From Sphingobium sp. Z007 (GTDB taxonomy: Bacteria; Pseudomonadota; Alphaproteobacteria; Sphingomonadales; Sphingomonadaceae): a stretch of DNA of 64,000 nt. The position numbers and the translations under genes are program-made. The notes under the pieces are model-generated. The model did not search any database. It was not told the DNA's origin and was given only the letters and a program-made list of their open reading frames with translations. This document shows, in pieces, positions 43,088 to 52,390 of the stretch; position 1 is the stretch's first letter, and every line of letters starts with the position of its first letter. The stretch is taken from assembly GCF_900013425.1 (NCBI RefSeq), contig NZ_FBXK01000001.1, positions 928,501 to 992,500 on the forward strand, given 5' to 3'.

Positions 43088-45301
43088 GTGAACCGGGAAT
43101 ATAACCAGAGTCGTTTTGTGTTGTTTTCAGGTGCTTGCATGGGCGCAATGCTTTGCTCATCGGCTTCGATCGCACAGGATGCTGCTGGGGAGACGCCTCA
43201 GGCTCCAACTACGGGCTCTCAGCTTGCCTCGACGCAGCAACAAGAACCGGCTTCGGCGTTCGGGGACATCGTAGTTACCGCCACCCGTCGGGAGGCGCGC
43301 CTTCAGGATGTGCCGGTCGCAGTCACCGCCATTACTGGAGCCGGCTTGGCGGCAGCGGATGTTTCGACCCTTCGCACATTGACCCAAGTGGTTCCCGGAT
43401 TCATCGGCAGCCGCAACATGGGCGTGTTCCAACCGGTGATCCGCGGGGTCGGTTCGACCGGCATCTCGATCGGTGACGAGCCAAATATCGCGACATATGT
43501 TGACGGCGTTTATCAGCCCGAATCGGCAGCGAACTGGATTGATCTGGTCGAAGTCGAGCGCGTCGAGGTCTTGCGCGGTCCGCAAGGTACAACTTTTGGA
43601 CGCAACGCAACTGGCGGTCTTATTAATGTAATCACGCCTGACCCGAGTTTTGATTTTCGTGGCAAGGCCTCAGTTCGAGTGGGCCGTATGCGCAATGATG
43701 CCGGAGACTACGACGCGCGAATGTATGTTACGGGACCGATCAGTGAAACGGCGGCGCTCGACTTCGCCTCGCTCTTCCGTAAGAACGATGGTTATATCAA
43801 GGACCTTGTGCGCGGCGGAACGCTGGGCGGTCAGCGTGTCATCGATCTCCGCAGCAAACTTCTGCTAAAACCAGCCGACAACGTCAAGGTGGTTTTGACC
43901 GGAGAGTTTTTCGATCAGCAGAGCACGACAAATGCCCCACAACCGATCGATGGAAACACCTTAGGTCGATCATTTCCCGGTGTAATTCTGCCGCGCGGCC
44001 CTTGGGAAACCTCGCTTACCCGCGTTCCAGTACTTGACTTGCGCCGATGGACTGCGGCGTTACATGTCTCAGTCGATCTGGGAACCGTTAACCTTGAGTC
44101 GACTAGTGGTTTTCTCAATCTCCGCTGGTACCAAGAAACAGACTCTGATGCCTCGAATATCGACATTGGCAACTTTCCCGCCTTCTTCGCCACAGAGTCT
44201 GGAAGTTCCGAAATCAAGCTTAGCTCTACAAACGCAGGCCCGTTTCAATGGCTTGCCGGCGGATATTTCTATCAGTTCGGCGGTCATTCTAATCTTAGCC
44301 CATTTTCGACGACAACCCCACCAAGTCCCCTGGTAGGTCCGCACCTTCAACCCGAGCTCTCGGGTCGCTCATTTGCTGGTTTCGGCGAGGGAACTTACGA
44401 GATTGCTGGGGGCCTTTTCGTTACGCTTGGCGGACGTTATACAACCGAAAAACGCAGCTTTACGCAAATTCTGAACGGAAATACGGTCGTAAATGATGTC
44501 AGCAAAACCTTTAATAAGTTCAACTACAAGGTCGGTGCCCGGTACGAAATTACATCACGCACGAATGTTTATGCGACTCACAGCACGGCGTTCAAGAGCG
44601 GCGTCTACAACATGGCTGCGACGTTGAGCACTCCGGTTCTTCCTGAAGAAATAACTGCCTATGAAGTGGGCTTGAAAACTGACCCGCTGCCCTGGCTACG
44701 GATAAACCTCGCAACTTACTACTACGACTATAAGAACCTGCAGCTGCAGGCCCGAGCAGCTAATAGCCCAGCTTACATTCTACAGAATGCCGCAAACGCA
44801 GAGATTTATGGCGGAGAACTGGAAACCTTCATTTCGCCATTTGACGGCCTCAAACTTCGTGCTGCTGTAGCCTACACGCATGCCCGTTATAAGGACTTCA
44901 CAGCAGCGCAGGGTTTTATTCCCCGGGCCACCGGCGGAAACATTGTTGCTACCGCCGATGCGTCCGACAACGTGATGACCAGGGCGCCGAAGTGGTCGGG
45001 TAACTTTGGGGCGGATTATACAACCGCGATGGGTGGAGGTACATTTGGCGCAGGCGCAAATCTTTCCTGGAGTTCGCGCGTATATTACGATTTCCTGAAC
45101 ATTTTTTCTCAACCTTCCTACACACTTACGAACGCCTCGATTTTCTGGACCCCCGACAGCCAGGCCTGGAAGGCGAGCTTGTGGGTTACCAATCTGACTA
45201 ACGAAAAAGTCTTCCAGACTATTCGCCCGGGTGCCTTCAGTACCGACGGTTTCTACGAACAACCGCGTAAAATAGGTGCTTCGTTCGAGGTTCGATTCTG
45301 A
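43088..45301 (+). CDS. TonB-dependent outer-membrane receptor
   Basis: 737 residues. N-terminal signal peptide (FVLFSGACMGAMLCSSASIAQ), TonB-box-like start of the plug (DIVVTATRREARLQDVPVAV), plug motif VEVLRGPQGTTFGRNATGG, and a beta-barrel ending in aromatic GASFEVRF. GTG at 43088 preceded by GGGGAGAG is the likely start; another GTG at 43073 is in frame. In sphingomonads such receptors often import hydrophobic or aromatic substrates; its shared promoter motif suggests it takes up the substrate of this pathway. Confidence 0.92.
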   Translation: MNREYNQSRFVLFSGACMGAMLCSSASIAQDAAGETPQAPTTGSQLASTQQQEPASAFGDIVVTATRREARLQDVPVAVTAITGAGLAAADVSTLRTLTQVVPGFIGSRNMGVFQPVIRGVGSTGISIGDEPNIATYVDGVYQPESAANWIDLVEVERVEVLRGPQGTTFGRNATGGLINVITPDPSFDFRGKASVRVGRMRNDAGDYDARMYVTGPISETAALDFASLFRKNDGYIKDLVRGGTLGGQRVIDLRSKLLLKPADNVKVVLTGEFFDQQSTTNAPQPIDGNTLGRSFPGVILPRGPWETSLTRVPVLDLRRWTAALHVSVDLGTVNLESTSGFLNLRWYQETDSDASNIDIGNFPAFFATESGSSEIKLSSTNAGPFQWLAGGYFYQFGGHSNLSPFSTTTPPSPLVGPHLQPELSGRSFAGFGEGTYEIAGGLFVTLGGRYTTEKRSFTQILNGNTVVNDVSKTFNKFNYKVGARYEITSRTNVYATHSTAFKSGVYNMAATLSTPVLPEEITAYEVGLKTDPLPWLRINLATYYYDYKNLQLQARAANSPAYILQNAANAEIYGGELETFISPFDGLKLRAAVAYTHARYKDFTAAQGFIPRATGGNIVATADASDNVMTRAPKWSGNFGADYTTAMGGGTFGAGANLSWSSRVYYDFLNIFSQPSYTLTNASIFWTPDSQAWKASLWVTNLTNEKVFQTIRPGAFSTDGFYEQPRKIGASFEVRF

Positions 45302-45701
45302 CATTGCGAAATAACGAGAATGTTTGACAGGCGCGGTTGATCCTAGCGTTGAGCAACATCGATCGTGAAAAGATTTGAGAGCGCTTTAACAGCCTGGTGA
45401 CTCCGTGACGAAGAGCGGGCGATCAGAGCACCCGCTCTTCTCCATTGAGCAAGAGTAATTATGTCGCGATCTGTCAGCGATCTTTGGCCAACCCTGCTAC
45501 CAGTTTTAGGGGTTTAGCAGATAGGGCTATTCAGGCTACCTCAACTCGATTTCGGAAGCGAGAAGGCCGAGGCGAAGCAAGGTCAAGTGCTGCCGGGCTA
45601 AAAGATGCGTAGTAACAGCAATAGAACCACGGTCGATCGGACGACGCAATCCCGCCGTCATTTCGAAGGAAAATTAATAGGGATGATGAACTAGTTCAAG
45701 C
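45302..45701. other. Intergenic stretch with one terminator hairpin
   Basis: No gene recognised. It contains a perfect 10-bp hairpin at 45410-45440 and short open frames of under 20 codons only. Confidence 0.5.
45410..45440 (+). terminator. Hairpin terminator after TonB receptor
   Basis: GAAGAGCGGG and CCCGCTCTTC pair over 10 bp with an 11-base loop. The following T-run is weak (TCC), so factor-independent termination is only likely. Confidence 0.5.
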
Positions 45702-46655
45702 ATGTTAATCGACATTTCTTATCGAAAGAGTATTACCTTGAGCCAGACGGCAGATCCTGAGGTTTCCGGTCAGAAACTAAGGTTGAGATCCGGTATTGTT
45801 TACGCAACTTTGGCCTATCTGATCTACGGAGCCATGCCGTTTTACATGAAGCAATTGCAGGCAGTGCCGCCGATTCAGATCATGGCACATCGTGTCCTAT
45901 GGTCGGTTTTTCTTTTAGCAATTATCGTCAGCGTGCTCGGGCGATGGACCTCGCTACGCCGGACGATTGATATGCGTCTGGTCGGGTTGTTTGCTGCGAC
46001 TGCGGCGCTCATTGGAGTGAACTGGCTCGTGTATATTTGGGCCGTTCTGAACGATCGTATACTCGAGACCAGTCTCGGTTTTTTCATAACTCCTTTGATA
46101 ACCGTGGTTCTTGGCGTCGTGGCGCTGGGCGAACGCTTGACGCGGCTTCAAACATTTGCCGTCGGCCTGGCTACTGTGGGTGTAGTCGCCCTTGCTTTTG
46201 GAAAAGGCCCCAACAGCTTGTGGATCGCGATGGTTCTGGCATTTACATTCAGCACCGCTGGCTTGATCCGAAAGGTTGCTCCTTTGGATCCGCTTTGCGG
46301 CCTTCTGATCGAAACATCTCTCATGGCACCGCTAGCTATGGCGTGGCTATTTCTAAGTTCCCAAAACGGGATACCGGTGTTTGGCGGCGACACATCTACC
46401 AACGTACTATTGATTTTTACTGGATTCGTAACGGCGGTACCGCTGCTGCTTTTCTCAGTCGCAGCCAAACAGATGCCATATTCGCTTGCAGGCCAATTCC
46501 AGTACATTGGCCCGTCGCTCCAGTTCCTGCAGGCCGTCCTCTTATTCCATGAACCTTTCGGTCTTTTGCACCTGTTCACGTTCGGATCCATCTGGTCGGG
46601 ATTGATCTTCTTCGCTGTGGACGCTGTGCGTGAACAAAGAGCATCCCGATTTTGA
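45702..46655 (+). CDS. rarD: RarD-type EamA transporter
   Basis: 317-residue membrane protein, about ten transmembrane segments. AYLIYGAMPFYMKQLQAVPP, IMAHRVLWSVFLL, NWLVYIWAVLNDRILETSLG and YIGPSLQFLQAVLLFHEPF are typical of RarD proteins. Exporter of unknown substrate. The ATG at 45702 has no clear Shine-Dalgarno, so a start a few codons downstream is possible. Confidence 0.85.
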   Translation: MLIDISYRKSITLSQTADPEVSGQKLRLRSGIVYATLAYLIYGAMPFYMKQLQAVPPIQIMAHRVLWSVFLLAIIVSVLGRWTSLRRTIDMRLVGLFAATAALIGVNWLVYIWAVLNDRILETSLGFFITPLITVVLGVVALGERLTRLQTFAVGLATVGVVALAFGKGPNSLWIAMVLAFTFSTAGLIRKVAPLDPLCGLLIETSLMAPLAMAWLFLSSQNGIPVFGGDTSTNVLLIFTGFVTAVPLLLFSVAAKQMPYSLAGQFQYIGPSLQFLQAVLLFHEPFGLLHLFTFGSIWSGLIFFAVDAVREQRASRF

Positions 46656-46665
46656 AATTGCTATG

Positions 46666-46707
46666 GGAACGTCGATTGTAATAGCGCTGTCGACCCCAAC
46701 CGTGTGC
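46666..46707. repeat. 42-bp imperfect direct repeat, left copy
   Basis: Begins GGAACGTCGATTGTAATAGC and ends CCCCAACCGTGTGC. The matching copy at 47779-47820 differs at four positions. The pair flanks the FAH-family gene. Confidence 0.6.
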
Positions 46708-46796
46708 CTAGGTCTTCAGCTAGATTATATACTTTGTACCTTGTTCTGAAGTGCCCTATCAAAGTAGCGAAAAAGTAGTTCATGGGAGGAATGAAT

Positions 46797-47642
46797 ATGA
46801 AGCTGGTTCGGTACACTGCGAACGGAATTACCAGGTTGGGCAAAGTCGTGGGCACCAATGTTGTCGATCTAAGTGCGATAGCGCCGCATGGCTCAATGCG
46901 GCAGTTGCTGAACGATCTGCCCGAGATCCGCGGCTCAATTGAAGCGGCAGATGAACCGGCGCTCCCGCTGGAGAACGTCATTCTCGAAGCCCCAATCACC
47001 GATCCGCAGAAGTTTCTGGCGATCGGTATGAACTATCAAGCGCATGCGCAAGAGGCGATCGCAGCTGGCATACCCGTGCCAACAAGCCAGCTGTGGTTTA
47101 ACAAGCAGGTGTCGTGCATCACTGGCCCAGCATCACCGATCGTTTATCCGGCTGTTTCGAATGCGTTGGACTATGAGGCCGAGCTTGCGGTAGTGATCGG
47201 CAAGCGTTGCCGCAATGTGCTGCCAGAAGATGCACGTTCAGTGATCGCTGGCTACACCGTCGCCAATGATGTCTCGGCACGCGACTGGCAACACCGCACA
47301 CCCACTTTCACGCTCGGTAAGTCGTTTGACACGCATGGCCCAATCGGTCCGTGGATCATAACCGACGACGAAATCCTTGATCCACACGCACTAACGCTCC
47401 GCCTCACGGTCAATGGTGAAGAGCGGCAGTCTACCCTGACCGGCGACATGATCTACAACATTTACGATCAGATCGCTTATCTGTCGCAGGTAATGACTCT
47501 AGAACCCGGTGACATCCTATCGACGGGCACGCCATCGGGTGTAGGCGCGGCAACTAATGGCCTGCTCAAAGTGGGCGATGTGGTCCGCGTTGAGGTGTCA
47601 GACGTTGGGGTGATCGAAAATACGATCGTCAGCGACGGCTGA
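46797..47642 (+). CDS. Fumarylacetoacetate hydrolase family protein
   Basis: 281 residues of the FAH/HpcE fold: FLAIGMNYQAHAQEA, NALDYEAELAVVIGKRC with metal-binding Glu residues, GYTVANDVSARDWQ, GKSFDTHGPIGPWI and ILSTGTPSGVG. Members hydrolyse acylpyruvates or isomerise/decarboxylate 2-oxo-diacids. ATG at 46797 with GGAGG about 7 bases upstream. Placed alone between two 42-bp direct repeats. Confidence 0.88.
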   Translation: MKLVRYTANGITRLGKVVGTNVVDLSAIAPHGSMRQLLNDLPEIRGSIEAADEPALPLENVILEAPITDPQKFLAIGMNYQAHAQEAIAAGIPVPTSQLWFNKQVSCITGPASPIVYPAVSNALDYEAELAVVIGKRCRNVLPEDARSVIAGYTVANDVSARDWQHRTPTFTLGKSFDTHGPIGPWIITDDEILDPHALTLRLTVNGEERQSTLTGDMIYNIYDQIAYLSQVMTLEPGDILSTGTPSGVGAATNGLLKVGDVVRVEVSDVGVIENTIVSDG

Positions 47643-48007
47643 TCGTTTCTTTCTGGTTCACCTACCCAGTCGATCAGCTTTCCGAGTTCGTCCAGCGATG
47701 ATGGAACCCCTAGTGCGCCCAGCAAAGCCAATGCTCCTGAACAATCGAACCGTGGGCCACGTCCAGCCCTCCTCTAGGGAACTTCGATTGAAATAGCGCT
47801 GTCTACCCCAACCGTGCGCAGGTGGGCACCTCCAAAAACCCTCGCATTTGATCGCCTGATCTGCTTCATTGGGTCTGACAGGAGGCAGAGATGCGTCATG
47901 CCCAACTTGAACAGTGCTTTTGGAAAAGGCATTTTTGTTCAATGACATGCACGCACCGGCGCGAGTGTTACCACTACATTTTTGGGTTTGGTTGAGCTTG
48001 CGGAGGC
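47643..48007. other. Intergenic region with repeat and possible IS fragments
   Basis: No intact gene. Contains the second 42-bp repeat (47779-47820), directly followed by TGGGCACCTCCAAAAACC, which resembles the end of the degenerate IS5 element at 41660. On the minus strand 47660-47740 reads ALLGALGVPSSLDELGKLID, possibly the start of a transposase, too short to be sure. Confidence 0.4.
47779..47820. repeat. 42-bp imperfect direct repeat, right copy
   Basis: Begins GGAACTTCGATTGAAATAGC and ends CCCCAACCGTGCGC; partner of the copy at 46666-46707. Confidence 0.6.
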
Positions 48008-48289
48008 TCAGGTTCGCGGCGGCAGTTCGCTGATATTGGCCGGCAGCGCGATGCCGGTTGCCTTGAAGACATTCCCCACCTGGCCCGAAACGTGGGTGCG
48101 GGTGGTAATGACCTTGCCGTCCTTTTCGATGGTGGCTTCCTGAAGGCGATCGAGATCGTTGAGGAGCGGCTGCCATTCGGGCTGCAAGCCCTTTTCCTGA
48201 CACAAGCGGGTCAGTTCCTTGGCCAGCGTCAGAGCGAGGAACGAGACAAACACATGGCCGCGGATAGCGGCATCGGACTGATGGAAGAT
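48008..48289 (-). pseudogene. IS1634/IS4-type transposase C-terminal remnant
   Basis: Minus-strand frame encodes RGHVFVSFLALTLAKELTRL, QPEWQPLLNDLDRLQEATIE and GNVFKATGIALPANISELPP, the C-terminus of IS1634-like transposases. The upstream part is cut at 48289/48290 by the terminal repeat of a Tn3-family transposon. Oldest layer of the nested insertions. Confidence 0.7.
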
Positions 48290-48327
48290 GGGGTGACTAC
48301 ACGAAAGTAACGTATCTGCACGCTAAG
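48290..48327. repeat. Tn3-family terminal inverted repeat (38 bp)
   Basis: Starts GGGGTGACTACACGAAAGTA and ends GCACGCTAAG, exactly 38 bp: the GGGG...CTAAG form of Tn3-family ends. Lies 19 bp beyond the tnpA stop codon, the usual place for the right-hand repeat. Confidence 0.8.
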
Positions 48328-48346
48328 GGCGAACGGATAGCGAACG

Positions 48347-48584
48347 TCACGCGGCGAGCAGGGAACTGACGGCGCGCAGCGGTCGCAGGGCATCCGGATC
48401 GGGCCGATCTTCCACATTCCAGCTATAGTCTCCGGTCAGCGAGATATGCTCCCAGCCCAATGGCGCGATGTGGCGCGCGATCTCCTCGGGAGTGCCCACG
48501 TCAGCCAGCGCCATTTCGAGATAGCGGGTGTTCCACAGGATGATGGCGGCGACGAGCAGGTTGAGGCCGGATGCGCGATAGGTC
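48347..48584 (-). pseudogene. tnpA: Tn3-family tnpA, 3' part
   Basis: Minus-strand frame TYRASGLNLLVAAIILWNT, then EMALADVGTPEEIARHIAPL and GWEHISLTGDYSWNVEDRPD to the stop, the C-terminus of a Tn3-family transposase. It starts with the 8-bp duplication GACCTATC (complement at 48577-48584) next to the IS66 end at 48585. Joined to the 21087-21123 fragment, the frame reads continuously LRDRRFENQTYRASGLNL. Confidence 0.85.
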
Positions 48585-48659
48585 GTAAGCGCCGACGGAA
48601 CGTGGCCTTGTCGGCATCACCGAAATAGGAAAGCTTGCAGCCTTTAAGGAGGCGGGAGC

Positions 48660-49052
48660 ATGGACAGTGAGCAGTCAAACGAGCCTCGTATGAGCGGTCG
48701 CGGGGATGGCGGAGCGCTTGTACAGGTGGAGCGGCGTCGGAACTGGAGCGACGAGGAGAAGCTGGCGATCCTGAAGGAGACGACGGTGCCGGGCGTTGTC
48801 ATATCGGCCGTAGCGCGGCGGCATGGGATAGGCACGGGTCAGCTGTACACTTGGCGCAAGCAACTGCTCCGCGGAGCGATGGCAGGCTTCGTGCCTGTCG
48901 AACTGGCAGCATCATCGCCGTCGGCCAAAGCCCGAGAAGCTGGGCGGATCGAGGTTCGAGGGCGGTGCGGCCTGACGGTGTCGGTGGATGGCGAAGTTGA
49001 TCGGGCCGCCCTGAAACAGGTGCTCGATGTCTTGCGGGAGCTGGATCATTGA
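48660..49052 (+). CDS. IS66-family accessory protein TnpA (OrfA)
   Basis: 130 residues with a helix-turn-helix (NWSDEEKLAILKETTVPGVV, AVARRHGIGTGQLYTWRKQL) as in IS66 OrfA proteins; C-terminal VDRAALKQVLDVLREL. ATG at 48660 has AAGGAGG about 7 bases upstream. Intact. Confidence 0.9.
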   Translation: MDSEQSNEPRMSGRGDGGALVQVERRRNWSDEEKLAILKETTVPGVVISAVARRHGIGTGQLYTWRKQLLRGAMAGFVPVELAASSPSAKAREAGRIEVRGRCGLTVSVDGEVDRAALKQVLDVLRELDH

Positions 49053-49260
49053 GCCTGGCGCTCCCGCCTTCGACGAAGATCTACCTGTCCCTGCCACCGT
49101 GCGACATGCGCAACTATGCGCTGACCATGATTATGCGGAGTCGGCGAGTTTCCAGCCAAGATTCGGGTATCTTTTCCATCGGTTAGATCGAGCCAGGTCG
49201 TCACCGATCACCGCATAACTATGATCCCTTGCGATGTCGAACATCACAAGGAGAGTAAAA

Positions 49261-50496
49261 ATGTGCGAGGAAGACCATTGTCGCTGGTTTCTTGATCCTG
49301 GTTCGCTGGCACCGTGGATCGACCGGTTTGGTGCAGAACTTGCTGACCGCCGCTATTCACGACTGACGATCTCAGGCTACACCGACGCAGCCCGGCACTT
49401 TGCTGCCTGGGTCAACAGCACATCGACGCCGATCCAGATGGTCGATGCCGATTTGCTTCGGCGTTTCGCCGACCATCGTTGCGAGTGCCCCGGCGGGCGG
49501 CGATGGTCGCGCATCTCGCCCAAGTATTTCCGGCGCGCCAAGCGCTTCTATACCTTCTTGCAGGATATTGCCGTTGCGCCGGCACCCGCCTCGCTGCCCT
49601 TGGCTCCGGTCCATCCCTTGCTTGATGACTATCAGCGATGGTTGCGCATTCATCGCGGCCTTTCGGAACGGACGATCGCTCGCCATCGTCGTCTCCTGAC
49701 CAACCTGCTGCCGACGCTCGGCGAGGCGACCCGCGACTATAACGCAGGGCTGATCCGCAGCGTGGTACGGGAGTGGCGAGAGCGAACGGGTCCTGCGGAC
49801 CTCAGAACGATAACCAGTGCGTTGCGTAGCTATTTGCGCTTCCTGGCCGCCGCCGGTCTCTGCCGGCCCAACCTTGATCATGCCATCTCGCCCGTTGTGC
49901 AATGGCGGCTTTCGTCGTTGCCGCGATATCTGTCGGCTAACGATGTCGAACGTGTCGTCGCTTCATGCGATCAGTTCTCCAACGGACGGCTCCGCGACCG
50001 GGCCATCCTGCTTCTTCTGGCGCGCCTGGGCCTTCGGGCTGGTGATGTCACCGCGCTGAAGCTTCAGGATCTCGATTGGGCAACCGGCATGCTGCAGGTG
50101 AGCGGCAAGGCCCGGCGCCAAGTGCGTTTGCCGCTTCCGCAGGACGTTGGCGATGCCGTTCTGGCCTATATCGAGCAGGAACGGCCTCGTGTCGGAGAGG
50201 AGACCGTTTTCCTAACGATGATTGCCCCATACAAGCCGTTCGCGATCTCAAGCTCTATCTCGACCATTGTCGCCCGTGCCCTGCAGCGGGCAGGGATTAC
50301 GGATGCCCCTTCGAGGGGAGCGAGCCTGCTTCGTCATTCCGCTGCAACCTCCATGCTGCGGTCCGGTGCCACGCTCGAGGCGGTGGGCACGGTGTTGCGA
50401 CACCGCTCACTCGATATGACCGCGCACTACGCGAAGGTGGATATCGCCATGCTTGAGCGGATCGCTCAGCCCTGGCCAGGAGATTTGACATGCTGA
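49261..50496 (+). CDS. RIT tyrosine recombinase 1
   Basis: 411 residues from ATG 49261 (AAGGAGAG upstream). N-terminal SAM-like core-binding domain, C-terminal catalytic domain with Arg in LARLGLRAGDVTALKLQDLDW, HxxR in LLRHSAATSML and the nucleophile Tyr in DMTAHYAKVD. Overlaps the next gene by 7 bp. The three proteins probably act together in one complex. Confidence 0.92.
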   Translation: MCEEDHCRWFLDPGSLAPWIDRFGAELADRRYSRLTISGYTDAARHFAAWVNSTSTPIQMVDADLLRRFADHRCECPGGRRWSRISPKYFRRAKRFYTFLQDIAVAPAPASLPLAPVHPLLDDYQRWLRIHRGLSERTIARHRRLLTNLLPTLGEATRDYNAGLIRSVVREWRERTGPADLRTITSALRSYLRFLAAAGLCRPNLDHAISPVVQWRLSSLPRYLSANDVERVVASCDQFSNGRLRDRAILLLLARLGLRAGDVTALKLQDLDWATGMLQVSGKARRQVRLPLPQDVGDAVLAYIEQERPRVGEETVFLTMIAPYKPFAISSSISTIVARALQRAGITDAPSRGASLLRHSAATSMLRSGATLEAVGTVLRHRSLDMTAHYAKVDIAMLERIAQPWPGDLTC

Positions 50497-51404
50497 GCAA
50501 GCTCCTCGCCGATCACACTGCGCTCCAACAGGCCCTCGGCTTTAAGTTTCGAACACCGGGCATTCTTCTGCGCAACTTCGTCGCATATGCCGAGGAGCGG
50601 GGCGACCGCCATATCATGCAAGCGCGCGTACAGGAGTGGGCGCTTCTTGCGCCGTCTCCGGAGCAACGTCGGAACCGCCTGCTGGCGGTACGTCGTTTCG
50701 CGATCGCGCTGCATGCGGAAGATCCGCTCAACGACGTTCCACCCGCTGATCTTTTCGGGCGGGCGGGACATAGGCGGCGCACTCCCTTTATCTACAGCCA
50801 AGCTGATATCCGTCGTTTGATCGATGGCGCATTGTCGCTCGGACCGATTGGATCGATCAGGCCACGCACATACAGCACCCTGTTTGGACTGATCGCGGCA
50901 ACCGGCATGCGCGTTTCGGAGTCGATCTCCCTTCGCCTTGTTGATGTCACCGATGACGGGCTGATCATTGCCCAGACCAAGTTCAAGAAGAGCAGGCTGT
51001 TACCTCTTCATTCTACGACGAGACGAGCCCTGGATATTTATTTGGCGGAGCGTCTGACGGCACCGACACAGAGCGACGCATTGTTCATTTCGCATCAGGG
51101 TACGCCGCTCGCCTATCCAACGGTGATAACGGCATTTCTGCAGATCGCCCGCGCGACTGGCTTACGTGGAGAGCCGGGATCACGAGGAGCGAGGATTCAC
51201 GACCTTCGTCACACCTTCGCGGTTCGTTCCCTTGAGCGATGCGCACACGACGGACAAGCGGTTGCTCGCCATATCATCGCTCTCAGCACCTATCTTGGGC
51301 ACGCCCACGTCACCGATACCTACTGGTATTTACAGGCAACGCCTGAGTTGATGGTGCACGTGGCGGCGGCCGGCGAGTCTCTGCATCGGGGAGAACTGGC
51401 ATGA
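50490..51404 (+). CDS. RIT tyrosine recombinase 2
   Basis: 304 residues. Catalytic Arg in ATGMRVSESISLRLVDV, HDLRHTFAVRSL, and Tyr near YLGHAHVTDTYWYLQATPEL. Start inside the end of gene 1 and ATGA overlap with gene 3, so translation of the trio is coupled. Confidence 0.92.
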   Translation: MLSKLLADHTALQQALGFKFRTPGILLRNFVAYAEERGDRHIMQARVQEWALLAPSPEQRRNRLLAVRRFAIALHAEDPLNDVPPADLFGRAGHRRRTPFIYSQADIRRLIDGALSLGPIGSIRPRTYSTLFGLIAATGMRVSESISLRLVDVTDDGLIIAQTKFKKSRLLPLHSTTRRALDIYLAERLTAPTQSDALFISHQGTPLAYPTVITAFLQIARATGLRGEPGSRGARIHDLRHTFAVRSLERCAHDGQAVARHIIALSTYLGHAHVTDTYWYLQATPELMVHVAAAGESLHRGELA

Positions 51405-52390
51405 CGATGCTCGCGCCCCCACTGACGGCCTTCCTGCGCGAGCACCTGCCGCGCGAACGGCGCGCCAGCATCCACACCTGCGATGCCTATGCTTACAGTT
51501 TCCAGTTGTTGGTGGCATTTGCCGCCTGCCGACTGCGCAAGCGACCCTGCCTGCTTCAGATCGAGGATCTTGATGTCCCAACGATTCTGGCCTTTCTCGA
51601 GCACGTCGAACAGAACCGCGGCAACAAGGCCCGCTCTCGCAACGCACGACTGGCGGCAGTTAAGTCGTTCTTCCGATATCTTGAGCACCGCGAACCAGCT
51701 GTTCTCGACCAGGCTCTTCGCGTTCACGCCATCCCGATGAAGAAGGTGGACGAGACACTCGTCTCGTCACTGACGCGGCTTGAGGTGCAGGCGTTGCTCG
51801 ATACTCCCGATCGACGAACCGCCTTTGGCATACGCGATCGCGCCATGCTGCATCTGGCATTCGCCGGCGGATTGCGCGTTTCCGAGCTTGTCGGCCTCGA
51901 TATAAAGCAGTTCGACGGGCGGTCCCCGGCCAGCATTCATGTCATGGGCAAAGGCCGACGAGAACGCGTGCTGCCACTTTGGCAGGAGACGGTAGCCGCC
52001 ATTCGCGCCTGGATCGCCGTTAGGCCCGTCGGTGGCGACACCGCGCTGTTCTTGAACAACGCCGGTCGGACGATGACCCGCTCGGGGTTCGAGTATATCC
52101 TCGCTAAGCATGCGGTCGAGGCATCGCATCGCGTCCCATCGCTTGCTACCAAGACAATATCGCCGCACGTTCTGCGGCATAGCTGCGCCATGCACATGCT
52201 TCAGGCGACGCGGGATATCCGCAAGGTAGCGCTTTGGCTTGGCCACGCCACACTCCAGAGCACCGAAATCTATCTTCGGGCCGATCCAGCCGAAAAACTC
52301 GAGATGCTCGGTGCCCTTGCGCCTCTCGGTATCAAGCCCGGCAAGTTCCGGCCGCCTGATAAGCTGATTCTGATGCTTGGCTCGCGCTAG
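51401..52390 (+). CDS. RIT tyrosine recombinase 3
   Basis: 329 residues. Arg in FAGGLRVSELVGLDIKQFD, KGRRERVLPL, SPHVLRHSCAMHML and Tyr in LQSTEIYLRADPAEKLEML. Last gene of the trio, followed after 62 bp by the element's right inverted repeat. Confidence 0.92.
   Translation: MTMLAPPLTAFLREHLPRERRASIHTCDAYAYSFQLLVAFAACRLRKRPCLLQIEDLDVPTILAFLEHVEQNRGNKARSRNARLAAVKSFFRYLEHREPAVLDQALRVHAIPMKKVDETLVSSLTRLEVQALLDTPDRRTAFGIRDRAMLHLAFAGGLRVSELVGLDIKQFDGRSPASIHVMGKGRRERVLPLWQETVAAIRAWIAVRPVGGDTALFLNNAGRTMTRSGFEYILAKHAVEASHRVPSLATKTISPHVLRHSCAMHMLQATRDIRKVALWLGHATLQSTEIYLRADPAEKLEMLGALAPLGIKPGKFRPPDKLILMLGSR

Noticed and set aside
45409..45441. Possible small regulatory RNA after the TonB receptor
   Set aside because: Only a terminator-like hairpin is visible; there is no evidence of a separate promoter or conserved RNA structure.
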